A stretch of 64,000 bases of DNA from Leucaena leucocephala (lineage: Eukaryota > Streptophyta > Magnoliopsida > Fabales > Fabaceae). A program made the position numbers and the translations under genes. Position 1 is the first letter of the stretch. Each line of letters begins with the position of its first letter. The stretch spans positions 11,612,001-11,676,000 of the forward strand of contig CM073550.1 in NCBI GenBank assembly GCA_037074615.1. The letters run 5' to 3'. The notes under the pieces were generated by a model. That model made no database searches and had not been told where the DNA came from. It saw only the letters and a list, made by a program, of their open reading frames with translations. Shown here one piece after another: positions 12,325 through 24,171 of this stretch.

Positions 12325-15213
12325 ACAATGCAATCTATTCTCAATTTCCATTCAGGAGGCCCTATTTCTTAAAGCTCTTTGGAAACCTTATGCCCTTTTA
12401 CTTACATGAGAATTGACGTCTACTCTAGGTGTTAATTTTCTTTATTTTTGTTTGTGTTTCCTTGTGTAACTTCGGTAAACTTTGTGTATTGTTGAGATGT
12501 TCTGAATTGAACCCCGTATACTTCAGTAGGCTCGGCCTTTTTATGTACTTTATTTTATCCTTTTTAATTGAAATTTACAATATTTATTATAAATTATGTT
12601 GTTATTATATATTTAATTAACAAAGACATTTTCTTTTTATTATTTTATAATAACGCATAATATTTTTATTCATATATCACCTCTTTGATTCATTTTCTTC
12701 TCTATTTTTTAATGTTCATTTGTTGTCACACTTTTAGATAATTACGTCTCTTCATTATGATTTCATAATGTTCTTTTTCTTTATAAAAAAAGATATGACT
12801 CATTTTTTAATTTTTTTCCTCTAAACACAAGTATTTTCTTATTTGAGAGAATTTTATTTAAAAAATAATCAGACACTAAATATAAGCATAGTTCTTTGTA
12901 TAGATTTAAATTTTATTTTACTATATTATAAAAGACTAACCTTTTACACTATATTCAACCTCGTTAATACCCTTTCTTATTTTTGCTATAATGTTGATAC
13001 TCATTTTTAAAATTTCATACGTAACACAAAACATGTATTTTTTTTTTTGCCCATCCAGTTCAATAGAGCTTTACCATGACTACATTCGAATCTGATCCAT
13101 ATCGCGCATCTGGCTATGGTAGGTGAGTCTTCCAATAGAATTTTTCTGCATATGCCAAAGTTTAAACTCGATATCTCACTTAAGCGATACTAAATCGCTT
13201 ACTATTTAAATCAATCTCTATTGGTATAAAACATGTATGAACTCAACACATGTATTTAATAACAAGATACCACAAACAATAGCCAAAGTATGAACTCAAG
13301 CCCACTAGCTAACCTCACGTCGAGTGGACTTGGGTTCATACTTTGTTTGTAAACTTTTGGAGTTGGCACATATGAAAATAAACCGGTTTATATATTAAAA
13401 TAATGTAAGTTTAATGTTTTTTGCTATTGTGAATGTTTAATTATTAGGTAATCTTATAAGTCTATTGTGAGTACTATATGAGCCATGGGGTCGTAATCTA
13501 ATTTTGGTAAGAGACTGATATTGAACCCAACTAAATTTTCTTGTGTAAAAAAAAAAATAAATATATCCCACCCATTATATGTGAGTTTGGCTAGTGAAAA
13601 GATGAAACATGTGACTATTTGAATTCATTCAATCCCTGGGAATTACTACTTTATTGTGGTTCTAATCACAACGCTTAAGGAGGTATTTTAGCTCTTAGGT
13701 GCTTAGATTTATATCTGAGAATCTTACTATTGAATTGTAGGTGAGTCTATCCCCCTTCTAAATTTTTTTATATAAGAAAAAGAAAAAAAGAATATATCCC
13801 ATGCATGGCCTAAAAATTACATTGAAATTAATTTAAATATTTATTTACTGTTTTATTGAAGTGACATTTCAAAGGTAAATTAATGATAACTATATATAAT
13901 TTAAAACATTTAAATATTTTTCTGCTAATTAACATGCTACAAATTGTGCTTTTATTATTGAATGCGGATAGAATATTCTTCAAAACGAATGGGATTAAAT
14001 TAAATTGGAAGGATTCAAAATTAGTCTTCTATTAGTATAAAGTTATATTATGAACGTAGTACAAAATTAAAAGTTAGTGATGGATAATTTTCAGTCACAA
14101 AAATTTTTTTCCTACAAATTTTAAGGCAAAAATTTTAGAAATTGATGGAAACCAAAGCCAAAAATCCATCCCCAATTAATGAATCATTTATTTTTTTTTA
14201 AAAAAATAAATTTGAAATTGCAAAAGATCAAGTTTGTGTGCTACAAGAAATCTAGCTCGTTGCAAAAGATCACAACCATGCCGACACATTAGGGCCAAGA
14301 CCAGGATGACCCATCGTAAATTGGGCTGAAATGAGAAATCACAATTGAGCCGTTGAACGTATTGGGCCAATATTGTCAAGTGCCAGGTAAAGTTTCTCTC
14401 AAAAAGCAAAGAAAAAAATAACTAATAGGGAGTTACTAGGGAAAAGTTGAAAATTCTCACAGGGTTTCTACACGGCTAGTACAAAAGTAGTACATCCAGT
14501 AAAGTTTATAGTCTGCTACAAGTGTTGGAGAGTATGAAATAAATCATCTTATTATTTTGAAAAGCTACTTTGTAGTTTCTGAAAATAATTAATCAAATCC
14601 AGTGGATGAGAGAGAATGCCATAAAAATATGAAGATATGCATATATATTATAAATTTAAAAAATAACTAAATAATAAATTATTTTTCATGCATGAGCAAA
14701 GATAACGAAAATATCATAAAATCTAAAAATCACTGAATAATAATTACTTTAATTTGTTTCCCCTCTTGGGTTTGAACTCTTCATCAAAGATTAAGAAAAG
14801 ACAGAAACCGATAAGGACCATGGGAGATCAGTTTCCCATTTGATGGTTACTTCAATGAAAGTAAAATTTTTGGGATCAAATTCATGCTTTTTATTGGCCA
14901 AGTTCCAGCTATTTGATCACAAACACTACCAATTTGATGGCTTCATAATGTAAAACCAGTGCTTGCATTACATGAAGTCCGATAAATGAGCCGCATTATT
15001 CATGATTTAAGATAATAATGTAACTGGTTAAATTAAAGTTCTTATATTATATATAAATTTACAATGATATCCAATATATGTCCGAATATTCTTACAGAAA
15101 TTATCAATTATTGAAGTGAAATATCTCCCTCACAGAAAACTTGATCTTTCTACACGAAACTTGCTGGCAGCATGGTGTCTAATAATTCTAGGTTGTCAAA
15201 GGGAGAGTTATTG
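12323..15213. other. AT-rich intergenic DNA with repeat relics; 3' flank of the MADS gene
   Basis: No gene seen. At 13047-13100 an A-box-like CAGTTCAATAGAGC and a B-box-like ATTCGAATCTGATCC suggest a SINE relic. At 13650-13790 lies a second copy of the repeat at 9168, with an A-rich end. The rest is AT-rich. The last few hundred bases should hold the 3' UTR of the minus-strand MADS gene; an AATAAA on the minus strand at 14890-14895 is a possible polyadenylation signal. Confidence 0.5.
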
Positions 15214-18200
15214 CTAGAGCAGCTGTAGTCTGTCACAGAATTTTGGGTGTTTAGTTATAGTTTTTAAGACTGAACAAGACAATAAACAAATACAATGCGC
15301 GCATACATTCAAACAAAGAAAAATGAATCTGTAAGTCTCTATAGTTCCACTTGATTTTTAATAACATTCTTATAGTTTTTTTTCTTTTTTTTATTAGGTT
15401 TTTATATTTTCATCTGATTTTAATCAGGTCCTTATAGTTTCTTTGTCAGTTATATAAAACTTAATTAAAATCAAGTAAAACTATAATGATATGATGAAAA
15501 AAAAGAATTACAAGGACCAAACTAAAATTCAGATGAAATTATAGGAATTTGCAGATTAATTTTCTCTTCAAGTTATATGGATTTGCAGTGATATACCTCA
15601 GTTCCATAGCTTTTGCTGCTGATTCAGCATATTGAGGTCGTGGCTGTTTCGGCTGCAGATGGTTTGGAGCTTGTAAACCATATTTGTTGCTGATATTGTG
15701 TAGAGGATCGGAATTCCCATTTTCTTCATTCATAATCCTTGCTTCATGAACCTAATCAGAAAAAATACTCTATTTAGGATTTAATAATGGTATCCTTAAA
15801 CTCTTTTGTGCTTGTTATATATATTCCTTTTATTCTTAATATAAGATTTATTTTATATTCCTATAATTTTAAATATAAGACTTATAATTTATAATATAAT
15901 TTGTACTATAAAATAGGTCTTAAATTTAGGACAGTAGTTCAATTTCTTTGTTAAAGTAAGATTTATATTAAAAACTATCTAGAAGAGTATGTATGCATGT
16001 GAGACAAGATCAGGTATACGAATGAAAATGTTTTCCTTGCCAAAAGTGCATCGCTAGTCCTTTATATTAATTTTATAAAATATTTTTTCAATCCTCTAAC
16101 CATAATGTCATTAACAAAAAATGTTAGTATTAAATTTTTAAATGTTGACAAAGTATTCTCAAATATTAACATATTAATTTTAATTTTTTAAAGTAATAAT
16201 AATTTTTCACACAAAATCATTATTTGAGATTAATATTGTTAATGTTAGAGGACTAAAAATATACTTTATAAAATTAAGATATTAAAATGAAAACTTATAT
16301 AAAGTTAGAGGACTAAAGTGACACTTTTGTCTCTTTTTTCTCCAACTTACCTTCTGTAGTTCTACATTTTCCTTAGTAATGAGGTTTATCCTTTTATAGA
16401 GTTGTACATTTTCTTGATGGATTTGATTTCCCTGAAACAGTATATCAATGAGTTAGCTAGCTACAATTTGTGGGAAAACCTTTCTAACATGGAAGGAGAA
16501 AAAGAAAAATTATTATATACCTTTCGTTGTAGATGTTCAATCTCATCAGTTAAAATTTGATTCTGCAAATTAAACAAATCAGTTATCAATTTATGATAAT
16601 ATCATTAATCCCTGTCATGTAAAAGTGGTGACATTTGGTTTAGCTTTAAAAAAAAATTGCGCTTCACAAGGTAAAACTCTCTCATATATTTATTTCGTAT
16701 AGCACAAAATCAATTCTCCACAAAATCCAATGGGCAATAAATAAAGATAATGGTCTAAATTAATCTATCAGGCATACCTTTTTTATTCGGACACTCTTTA
16801 AACTCATCTGCAGTTGATTTTCCAGATTTTGCAGTTCCTCAATGCCCAAAACAGAAAGTTGTGCACCCATCAATTGCCTACATGTTTACCAAAAACCAAT
16901 CATGTACTTTCGAAACAGCATAATTTTTGAGTTAAACAAATAAATATGAAATTGTTGACCTTTAAAATCCTTTTTATATTTTGAATTCTTAGTCATCATC
17001 ATATACATGATATAATAGTAAACAAAAATACTACATATATGTGTGAAATTGAACATAGAAGTTCCTAGAAATATAATATGAGCAAGAATAATTCCAACAT
17101 TATACGCTTGTTCGTCGTAAATTAAAGCTTGCCATTATTATGGCGTTCATCTTATTGTTTATGACTTCTCAATGTAATGAGATTGATGAGATATTCAAAT
17201 GAAAAAAAATCAGTTTTTTTTTTTCATATTAGAAAAGGTTAAACACAAAGATGAGTAATGATAAAAAGGGAAGGGAGGGAGGAGGGGTAGGTAGCCAAAG
17301 ATGAGTAGTAATGATAATGATAATCTCTTTATGTGAAGGTTCTGATATAAAACAATGTCATGGATGAACAACAGCATGCCTTTGCTTGATATTAGTGTGT
17401 GTGAGGGCGTTGTAGTGCTTGTTCTTTTCCATTTTCCCTATGTTTATGCTATCTTTTTTTTTTTGTTACTATGTGTTTTGCCACCTAAAGGTAACAATGC
17501 TTATTATTCCAATGTATGCGATTTTCTTATTATACAGTTATGTAACATTGAGTGGTTAAAAATAATTACCTGTGGCATTCTTGCATATGTTGAAGTTGCT
17601 GCCTCAATAGTATCACTTCTCTCTGCCAAAACTACCAAGTGCAAACACATATATATATATATCAAATAAATATATAAAACTTATAAATATTATATCAAAC
17701 AAAGAGCAATGCAATTGTAAGTAAGAATGCATGATTTCTAACTCATGATATATGTACGAAGTTCCTACTCGGTTCAAATCTCTTAATTATTATAAACCTA
17801 ACAGTAATTATTGGTAACTGTTGGATTGGGAAACTTAAGGTCTTATAAGGTCACCCTCCCAATATAATGTGGGACTCGTAACAGTTAACCTGCAGTTACA
17901 GCACTTGCTAAATGAGGACATTGAAGACACCCATTTCGATCCAAGCTGATTGGTTTTTGTCTAGTGTTTTAAGGAGTTTTTTGGGCTATTGTTTTTGCTT
18001 TTCTAGAATTTAGTCCCTATATTGTTTATGCATTTTATCCTAATTCTGTTGATGTAATTATAAGGAGTACTTTTCTGGTTAGCTTTATTGAATGAAGGAT
18101 TTTTTGTGCAGTTTTTTTTGGTCTGAAAATTAGCCTGCATTTAAATATTTGACATCTTTCGCGCCTTCATGGAAAATATTTGAGAATTCCTTTCAGGTTC

Positions 18201-21040
18201 TCATATTTAAACCAATCAGAGTAATTGTATTTAGGAGAATTTTCCCTAGACAATCTACATAAGAAAATTTACCAAGTCAAATAACCTGCAATGGTCGTCA
18301 ATATATAATAAGAAGGGAAAGAAAATAAAGTAAAATTAAAATTTATGAGTTTTTACAATTTTTTCAGGTTACATAGTTGTTGGTGGCAATATATAGTTAT
18401 TTGATAAAGTAGAAGAGGAGATGAAGAAAAAAGTTATGTACAAGTCTTCTAGATTTGGACAACATTTTTTATTAAGCTTAATTCACTCTTACCTATTCCA
18501 AACTTCGGTGCAAATTCAGTCAACGGAGAATTTCCTTCACGATACAATGAAAACCCTTGAGAGTGTGGTTTGCACTTACAAAACTCTCAAGCCAAGACTA
18601 CGGTTATTTTTATATAAAGTGATAATTTGCCTTTATTTGATCTTTGTGTACTCAGAGGTAATGACAACAAATTTGTGTGTGGGAATAAAGTGGCGGTGGT
18701 GAGGACTATTTATAGATAATGAAATAATATATTTCTTAAATTAGAGCTGTTGAATAAAACAGCATATCCTCATGGTGTTTCATGAACCAACGTTGCTATT
18801 TAATCTATATATAGTTATTAAAACTACCCTAAAAACTACTTTTATTGGACTATAAAACTAGGTATAATCGGAGTGATTTCAAGACTATAAAGACATATTT
18901 GACATGCTACTACCTGGGTACATTCTATCTTACATAGGTAGTCCTATATATAAATAACAATTTGTATTCATCTAAAAATTTAATGCATATTTTTTCATTT
19001 TATCCCTAATTAATTATATGTGCATCTCCCACTCATTCTCTTTCAACCATTATCCTCATAAATATGGCTATATTTGATAAACAAATTATATTTTGAACAC
19101 ATTTATAGCTTTTAACTAATTTTAATTATTACTTTGATCCGCGTGATTTAGGTAATTGTTGTTTATAAAAAAGAACTAGATGGGGTATTTATATATAAAC
19201 TCCTCTAATTAAGTGGCATGTCTAAGAATGGGTTGTCCAAAGAGGTAAGGGTTGGTGTGCATTTAATTAACCCAGCAACATCTAAAGACTTGTTATTACA
19301 CCAAAATAACTTAAAAGCTACTCTGGAAAGACTCGCCACACACTTATAATAGTTATGCAGTCCATTTAATGGGATATTTTACTAATGTCTAGTATATAAC
19401 TAGGTATGATTTATACGAAGAAACATTATAAATTACATGGGGAAATATAGTGTGTGTGCGAGTGTGTACCTTGACTTCCGAATCAGGATTCATATGCTGG
19501 TGTTCCACCTTTAGTTTGTTGTAGCGCTCAATAATAGATATCATGCTGCCATACAACAAGAGTCTATTAGTAAAATGCAAAACAAAGGATTCTGTTTTTT
19601 TTTCCTTTTTAAATCTAATGTAACCAAATAACCTTAGTTGTTATGCAGTTCCACCCTTTGGACATTGGCAAATTTAGTACATGATACTCCTCTAATCCTT
19701 AATATAGGAGTTATTTAATTAATATGAGTATATTAAGAAAATTAGATAAATTATTTAATTTTAATTATAAAAAATATGACATGAGTTCTTTAAAATATCC
19801 ATCCATAATATTAGATTATATATAAATTAGGTAAATTAGTTTGAGAAGAAAAAAATAAATATTAGAAATAAAATGGGTTAATAGTTTATATTTAAAATTA
19901 ATACCAATCCTCAACTAGCTCCTATAGCTAGGATTGGAGGAGTGTATCTTTTTATTGATGATGCAAGCCCTAAAATATATCCTTGACAATATATATTCCA
20001 AGTTATGCTAAGTTCAAAGGAGAGATGCAAACTGAAAAGAAAAGAGGTTCACCAAAAGTGTCATGGTCCCTCACAGACAGGGGTGTGTGTGTGTGTGTAT
20101 AGCTAGTTAGCAACTAGCTAGTGATGTAGCATGATCGTTAGCTTCAAGCATGTGTGATTTTTATTATTAATAACGGCCACAAAATTTTAAAATTTTATCA
20201 ATGTGAATTTTTATTATTGAGAAAACTTCAAGTTTGATTGAAAAATTAGACCTAATAGATATAAAAGCAAATGGACCTAAGTTTTGTCCTATTTTAAATT
20301 ACATGATTTAATTAGCATATAATTATCCTTGTCAAAAAAGATTGAAAAGCACAATAACATGCTAATTAACATCTAAAAAAAAAAAAATACTTCAGCTTTA
20401 ATCAATCCCGCCTAACTTGGAACAACGTATTACATCATCAACTATTTTCAATTCTTGTCCAGCTCAAAAGGCCAGCAGGTCATTTTCCAAAATAGAGAAC
20501 TCATCATTTTAGCATCCACGCACTAAATTTTTATTAGAATTTAATGAACTACGGATGAAGAATTAAAACATGAGGAAGTGATTTAGCCTTTGTATATTTG
20601 TACGAGCATAATTAAGCATCTAGGTTAGACGATTCTGCTTTTATAGAGGGGGGGTGTAATTTTTAATTTCATAATAATTGGTTTCATGTGTATAAATAGA
20701 TATTTTAAAATATATATAGTACTTATATAATTATAAGTTGATATTTTTTTATGTGTGTCTGTACATATTTGAAAATGAGTATATATAATAAATAGTAGTT
20801 CTGCTATTTAGTAAAAAATAAAACAACAAAAGAAACTATATAAAATGAAGATTTAAATAGCCTGTCAATGTCATAGCACTTACATATGCCTATAAGTACA
20901 TCTTAATTAGTTGCATACCAATGCAATCCTTAATGGTATACGCTATAACATAAAGATCATAAATTTCCTAATTCTATTACTTTCCAATATCCCCAAATAA
21001 TTATCATAAATTAATAAAACCAACCAAAATCGCTTATGAA

Positions 21041-21075
<35 letters not shown>

Positions 21076-22797
21076 CTATATACTTATGTATGGAAAAGGC
21101 ACATCTACAATCTATTAATATTCTTCATAACTAGTTCAAACTAGAGTCTGAATCACTTAGATTTTTTTTATTTATTGTAATCTAATATTCATCTTCAATT
21201 TTTGTGTTACACTTTCTTCTTTTCCAACTTTAGAAGAGCTTTACAACATAAACTCTTAAAGAGAATTCTTATAGTACTTTTAAATATTCCTTTTCATAGA
21301 ATTCACTGCCTAGATAGCGTCTTCTATATCTTAACTTTAGTAAGTGTTTTAACTGAATCAGTGAGTTATTTAGGCAATCTAGTCAAGGATTTGGATTGTA
21401 TATATACAAAGTATGAATACTAATAAATTATTGGCTAAAATTAAGGTCTAGTGACCCACCAAAAGGGCAAAAGAGAAAAGAAAAGGAAAGAGAAAAGAAT
21501 ATGAACAACAAGAAAGATCGCCGCTAGAAGAAGGACGAAGAGTCTCTTATTCATCAGAGATTTTAATTCAGGAAATTCAAATAGCACCACGCAAACACGC
21601 ATGTAATTTGCATGGAAATTTTGATATGCATCAACAATTTAATTAAGAGGAGAAAACTAATAGCCAAACGTAATACAACTGACCAACAATTGATACTCTA
21701 TAAATATAAAAAGATTTTAATTTCTTCTAGCCAGTACCAAACAAATAACCACTGTGTATGACAGAATATCATATTCAAGAAGCCAAAAGGGATATTATTC
21801 TGATCAAAAGTCCATAAGATAATTAAAACAAAGAAAAGTAAACGAATTGGGAATAAGGTGTATAGGCCTATTTGGTTTAGCTTTTGGAGAAGCTTTATGG
21901 AAAATAAGTAATTTAAAAGTTCTTCTGGAGAAATTATTCTGGATAAGAGTGGATAAGAGTTTATGGGAAAAATAATTTTGAATAAAATAAGTATTTAGAT
22001 GGTTATTACCATAATGAGTTTTGTGATTGATAAATTATCACAAAGGGTATGAGATAAAAAAAAATAATTGCAGTCACTGTTCATCTCCTCCATCGTTGTC
22101 ATCCCTCCTCCACTATGCTCTATCTAAAGAAGAAGAAGACAACATCGATGTTAGATGACGACTCGGCATCTAGTGACGACTCAGAGAGATATGGAAGAAG
22201 ACAAATCAGCACATGAAGAGATCTGGAAGAAGACGACTGGGCACCCAGTGATGACGGCGAGACAGTGATGATAGTGATAGAGACAACTAAAGACTATGGC
22301 GAAGGAGATAGCTGAAGAGGATGGCGGCAACCAAAGAGGACGCCGGTGGAGACAGATGAAGCGATAGAAGAGAGGAGAGAGAAGAGAGACAGTGAAAAAA
22401 TATAGGTAAAATGGTCATTGTACAGTCTAGAAGTTCTTTTCTCCCCCCAGAAGCTATTTCCATAAGCTTATATGAAATCATGGTTTGAAATTATAGTTTG
22501 ATCTATAAGTTCTTTTGAACATTTAAAAGTTGTTTGTTTTATTTTTGGCTCAAACTATGGTTTGGTGCTTTTCAAACCATAGTTTATGAGGAAACCAAAT
22601 ACGCACTATATATACCTGGAGCTTCCATATTCATAGAGCTTGCCAGTGCTGGAGAACACAATAACGCCAACTTGGGCGTCGCAGAGGATCGAAAGTTCTC
22701 TTGCTTTCTTGAGCAATCCATTTCTTCTCTTTGAGAAAGTCACTTGCCTGCTTGTTGAATCGTCAATCCTCTTAATCACAATCTTCGCTCTCCCCAT
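15214..22797 (-). CDS. MIKC-type MADS-box transcription factor, AGL17/ANR1 clade
   Basis: Eight coding exons on the minus strand: 22797-22616, 19545-19470, 17631-17570, 16877-16778, 16562-16521, 16431-16351, 15751-15597 and 15229-15214. They sum to 714 nt (237 codons plus TAG), and every intron has GT..AG borders. The sizes 182, 62, 100 and 42 nt for exons 1, 3, 4 and 5 are the standard MIKC exon sizes. Residues 1-60 form the MADS domain (MGRAKIVIKRIDDSTSRQVT onward; FSKRRNGLLKKA), which binds CArG boxes as a dimer in the nucleus. Residues 61-86 are the I region, about 87-170 the K coiled coil (FWQREV, LGIEELQNLENQL), and the rest the C region ending ELRLQLL. SIIERYN, the K-box wording and the Leu-rich end fit the AGL17/ANR1 group, whose known members act in root nitrate response, stomata or flowering time. 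The exact orthologue is not assignable. Introns 1 and 2 are long (3.1 and 1.8 kb) and carry MITEs. Confidence 0.93.
15326..15557. mobile_element. MITE in the last intron of the MADS gene
   Basis: AATCTGTAAGTCTCTATAG at the left and CTATAATTTCATCTG-type sequence, inverted, at the right (ending CAGATT at 15557) form imperfect terminal inverted repeats about 28 bp long. It is 232 bp and lies 39 bp inside the intron from the exon 7 donor. Confidence 0.6.
16041..16330. mobile_element. MITE in intron 6 of the MADS gene
   Basis: The left end CAAAAGTGCATCGCTAGTCC is an imperfect inverted match to the right end (GGACTAAAGTGACACTTTTG). Longer AT-rich arms continue inward (ATCCTCTAAC against GTTAGAGGAC). 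It is about 290 bp and lies 20 bp from exon 6. Confidence 0.6.
17632..19469. other. intron 2 of the MADS gene, nothing else seen
   Basis: AT-rich intronic DNA. The frame at 18421-18702 has no domain and no splice or start context, and reads antisense to the host gene. The stretch near 18960-19100 resembles MITE interiors elsewhere in the window (CTCATTCTCTTTCAACCATTATCCTC) but lacks visible ends. Confidence 0.5.
21041..21076. repeat. (GT)n(GA)n compound microsatellite in MADS intron 1
   Basis: A run of TG dinucleotides passes directly into a run of AG dinucleotides. Confidence 0.92.
21865..22604. mobile_element. MITE-like element beside the MADS exon 1 donor
   Basis: The left end GGCCTATTTGGTTTAGC and the right end, read inverted (GCGTATTTGGTTTCC), are imperfect terminal inverted repeats. 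Inner blocks (GGATAAGAGTTTATGG; CAAACTATGGTTTGG) recur inverted at 57945-58375, which shows a dispersed family. The middle, 22080-22400, is GC-richer and rich in GAAGA/GACGA repeats, which suggests acquired or low-complexity filler. Its right end is about 11 bp inside intron 1 from the exon 1 donor. Confidence 0.65.
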
Positions 22798-23095
22798 TTC
22801 TCTCTTTAGGGCTTCGCCTGCTTTCAGATCAACCACACAAAAATCAGTAAAGCTGCTATTCATAAATAAATTCTCAGAAGGAATCAAAATAATTTGTTCT
22901 CAAACCATATAAATAGAACACACACAAAAAATAAACAAGGAAAATTCTTTATTAGTAGTGCATATATGCCTTGGAAGCTGGAACTTACCGGACAAAAAAT
23001 AGTGAGCTTTGGCCGAAGAAGAAGTTGAACAAGAAGAACAAAAGGAGGAGTTTTCTTTCTCCTCTCTTGGAAGGTGCTAGTGAGAGAGGCTTTCT
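22798..23095 (-). other. 5' UTR of the MADS gene with a probable UTR intron
   Basis: On the minus strand a good donor (CG/GTAAGT) lies at 22989/22988. A candidate acceptor (AAGCAG/GCGAAG) lies at 22818/22817, 20 nt before the start codon. A leader intron of about 170 bp is common in MADS genes. If it were retained, an in-frame upstream ATG at 22887 would add 30 residues before the MADS domain. Confidence 0.5.
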
Positions 23096-23120
23096 GTGAA
23101 TGATGATGAAGTTCGAATAC

Positions 23121-23126
23121 TTTATA
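23121..23126 (-). promoter_or_regulatory. TATA box of the MADS gene
   Basis: TATAAA on the minus strand in the context CCATATAAAGTATTC. Transcription would start about 30 bp downstream, near 23092-23096, giving a leader of about 110 nt before the UTR intron. It is the best TATA element upstream of the gene; no CArG box was searched exhaustively. Confidence 0.5.
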
Positions 23127-23130
23127 TGGA

Positions 23131-24171
23131 AAGCCTGAAGTGTCATTATTTTGTTTGTGTCGATTTTAATAATTCTGGGCCTTCAATATTCTTTTAAAGA
23201 AAAGGAAGGAAAACCGGGTTTGGGGCATTAAGAAAACCGGTTAGCATGTTTTTTTAAGGTTTATTAGAAGTGACAGATGTGGATTGGAGAGAGGCAGTTT
23301 GTTGCGCGTGAAATGTATATGGGATCCAGGAATCGAGGGATCTTAGAGAGCGATGAATTGAATATTGGGATTAGTAAACCAATGGGGACGTGACAGGTGG
23401 TATCATGAAAACAGTGGGGAAGTTTTGGTTAAGGATTTGCCTACAAGGGACCAATGTTGAATATTGCCCCAAGGTTAGTCTAGTTATGTTGTGGGACATG
23501 ATAGGAACTCGATAAAAAGGACTCACAGTTGGAGAGATGGAGAAAATGGAAACTCAGAATTTACTGGGTTAATAAGGTTTTTAGTCTTTTATTTTATTTT
23601 TATTATAATTGTGGTCCTCAAGCTTCTTACAATCTAAAACATTAGTTACTATAACTTAATAAAAATTTAGATCAGTTTACTCTTTAAAAGACTAAAACTC
23701 ATAATTTAAAATTTGATATATTAAAATTAAAATGAGAATAAATTTGATGGACTAAAGATTGTATGTTAATATGAATTTATTCTTGTTAACTCCACCATTG
23801 AGCATATGTCCAATCTTTAAGTAACCAACTTGAGATTTTATTTTCACGGTTCTCAACAAATTTAAAATGGGCACTTGTAAGCCATTACAATCTTCCTCTT
23901 TACAGAAACTTTTTTCCTCAAGATTATAAATACACACTCTTGATTCTAATATGGGATATCTAACTCTTACAATACAAAAATAAATTCCCTTAAAGAGAAA
24001 AATGAGTGCAATGAATCCCTAATACTCAAATGACAAAGATAATAGCATTTGGTGGCTCAATGAATGATGGATTTTGAATATGAAAGTAGAAAACAGTTGA
24101 AAACTTTCTGATTATTCAAGCTTAATAAAACACATTTTGGAGTGTTCTTTTTATAATCCATCAAGAAATAT
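23131..24171. other. upstream flank of the MADS gene, no gene seen
   Basis: AT-rich sequence with no convincing coding frame. The proximal 400 bp should contain promoter elements. From about 23570 to 23940 it looks like old repeat sequence without clear ends. Confidence 0.5.

Noticed and set aside
17760..17800. SINE suggested by CGGTTCAAATCTC
   Set aside because: Same reason: isolated B-box-like word in MADS intron 2.
15214..22797. A monocot-type miR444 target or Brassicaceae-type miR824 target site in the MADS gene
   Set aside because: I cannot confirm a matching site by eye, and both regulations are lineage-restricted, so no claim is made.
22640..22912. 90-codon + strand frame over the MADS exon 1
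   Set aside because: It is the antisense shadow of the highly conserved MADS domain on the minus strand.
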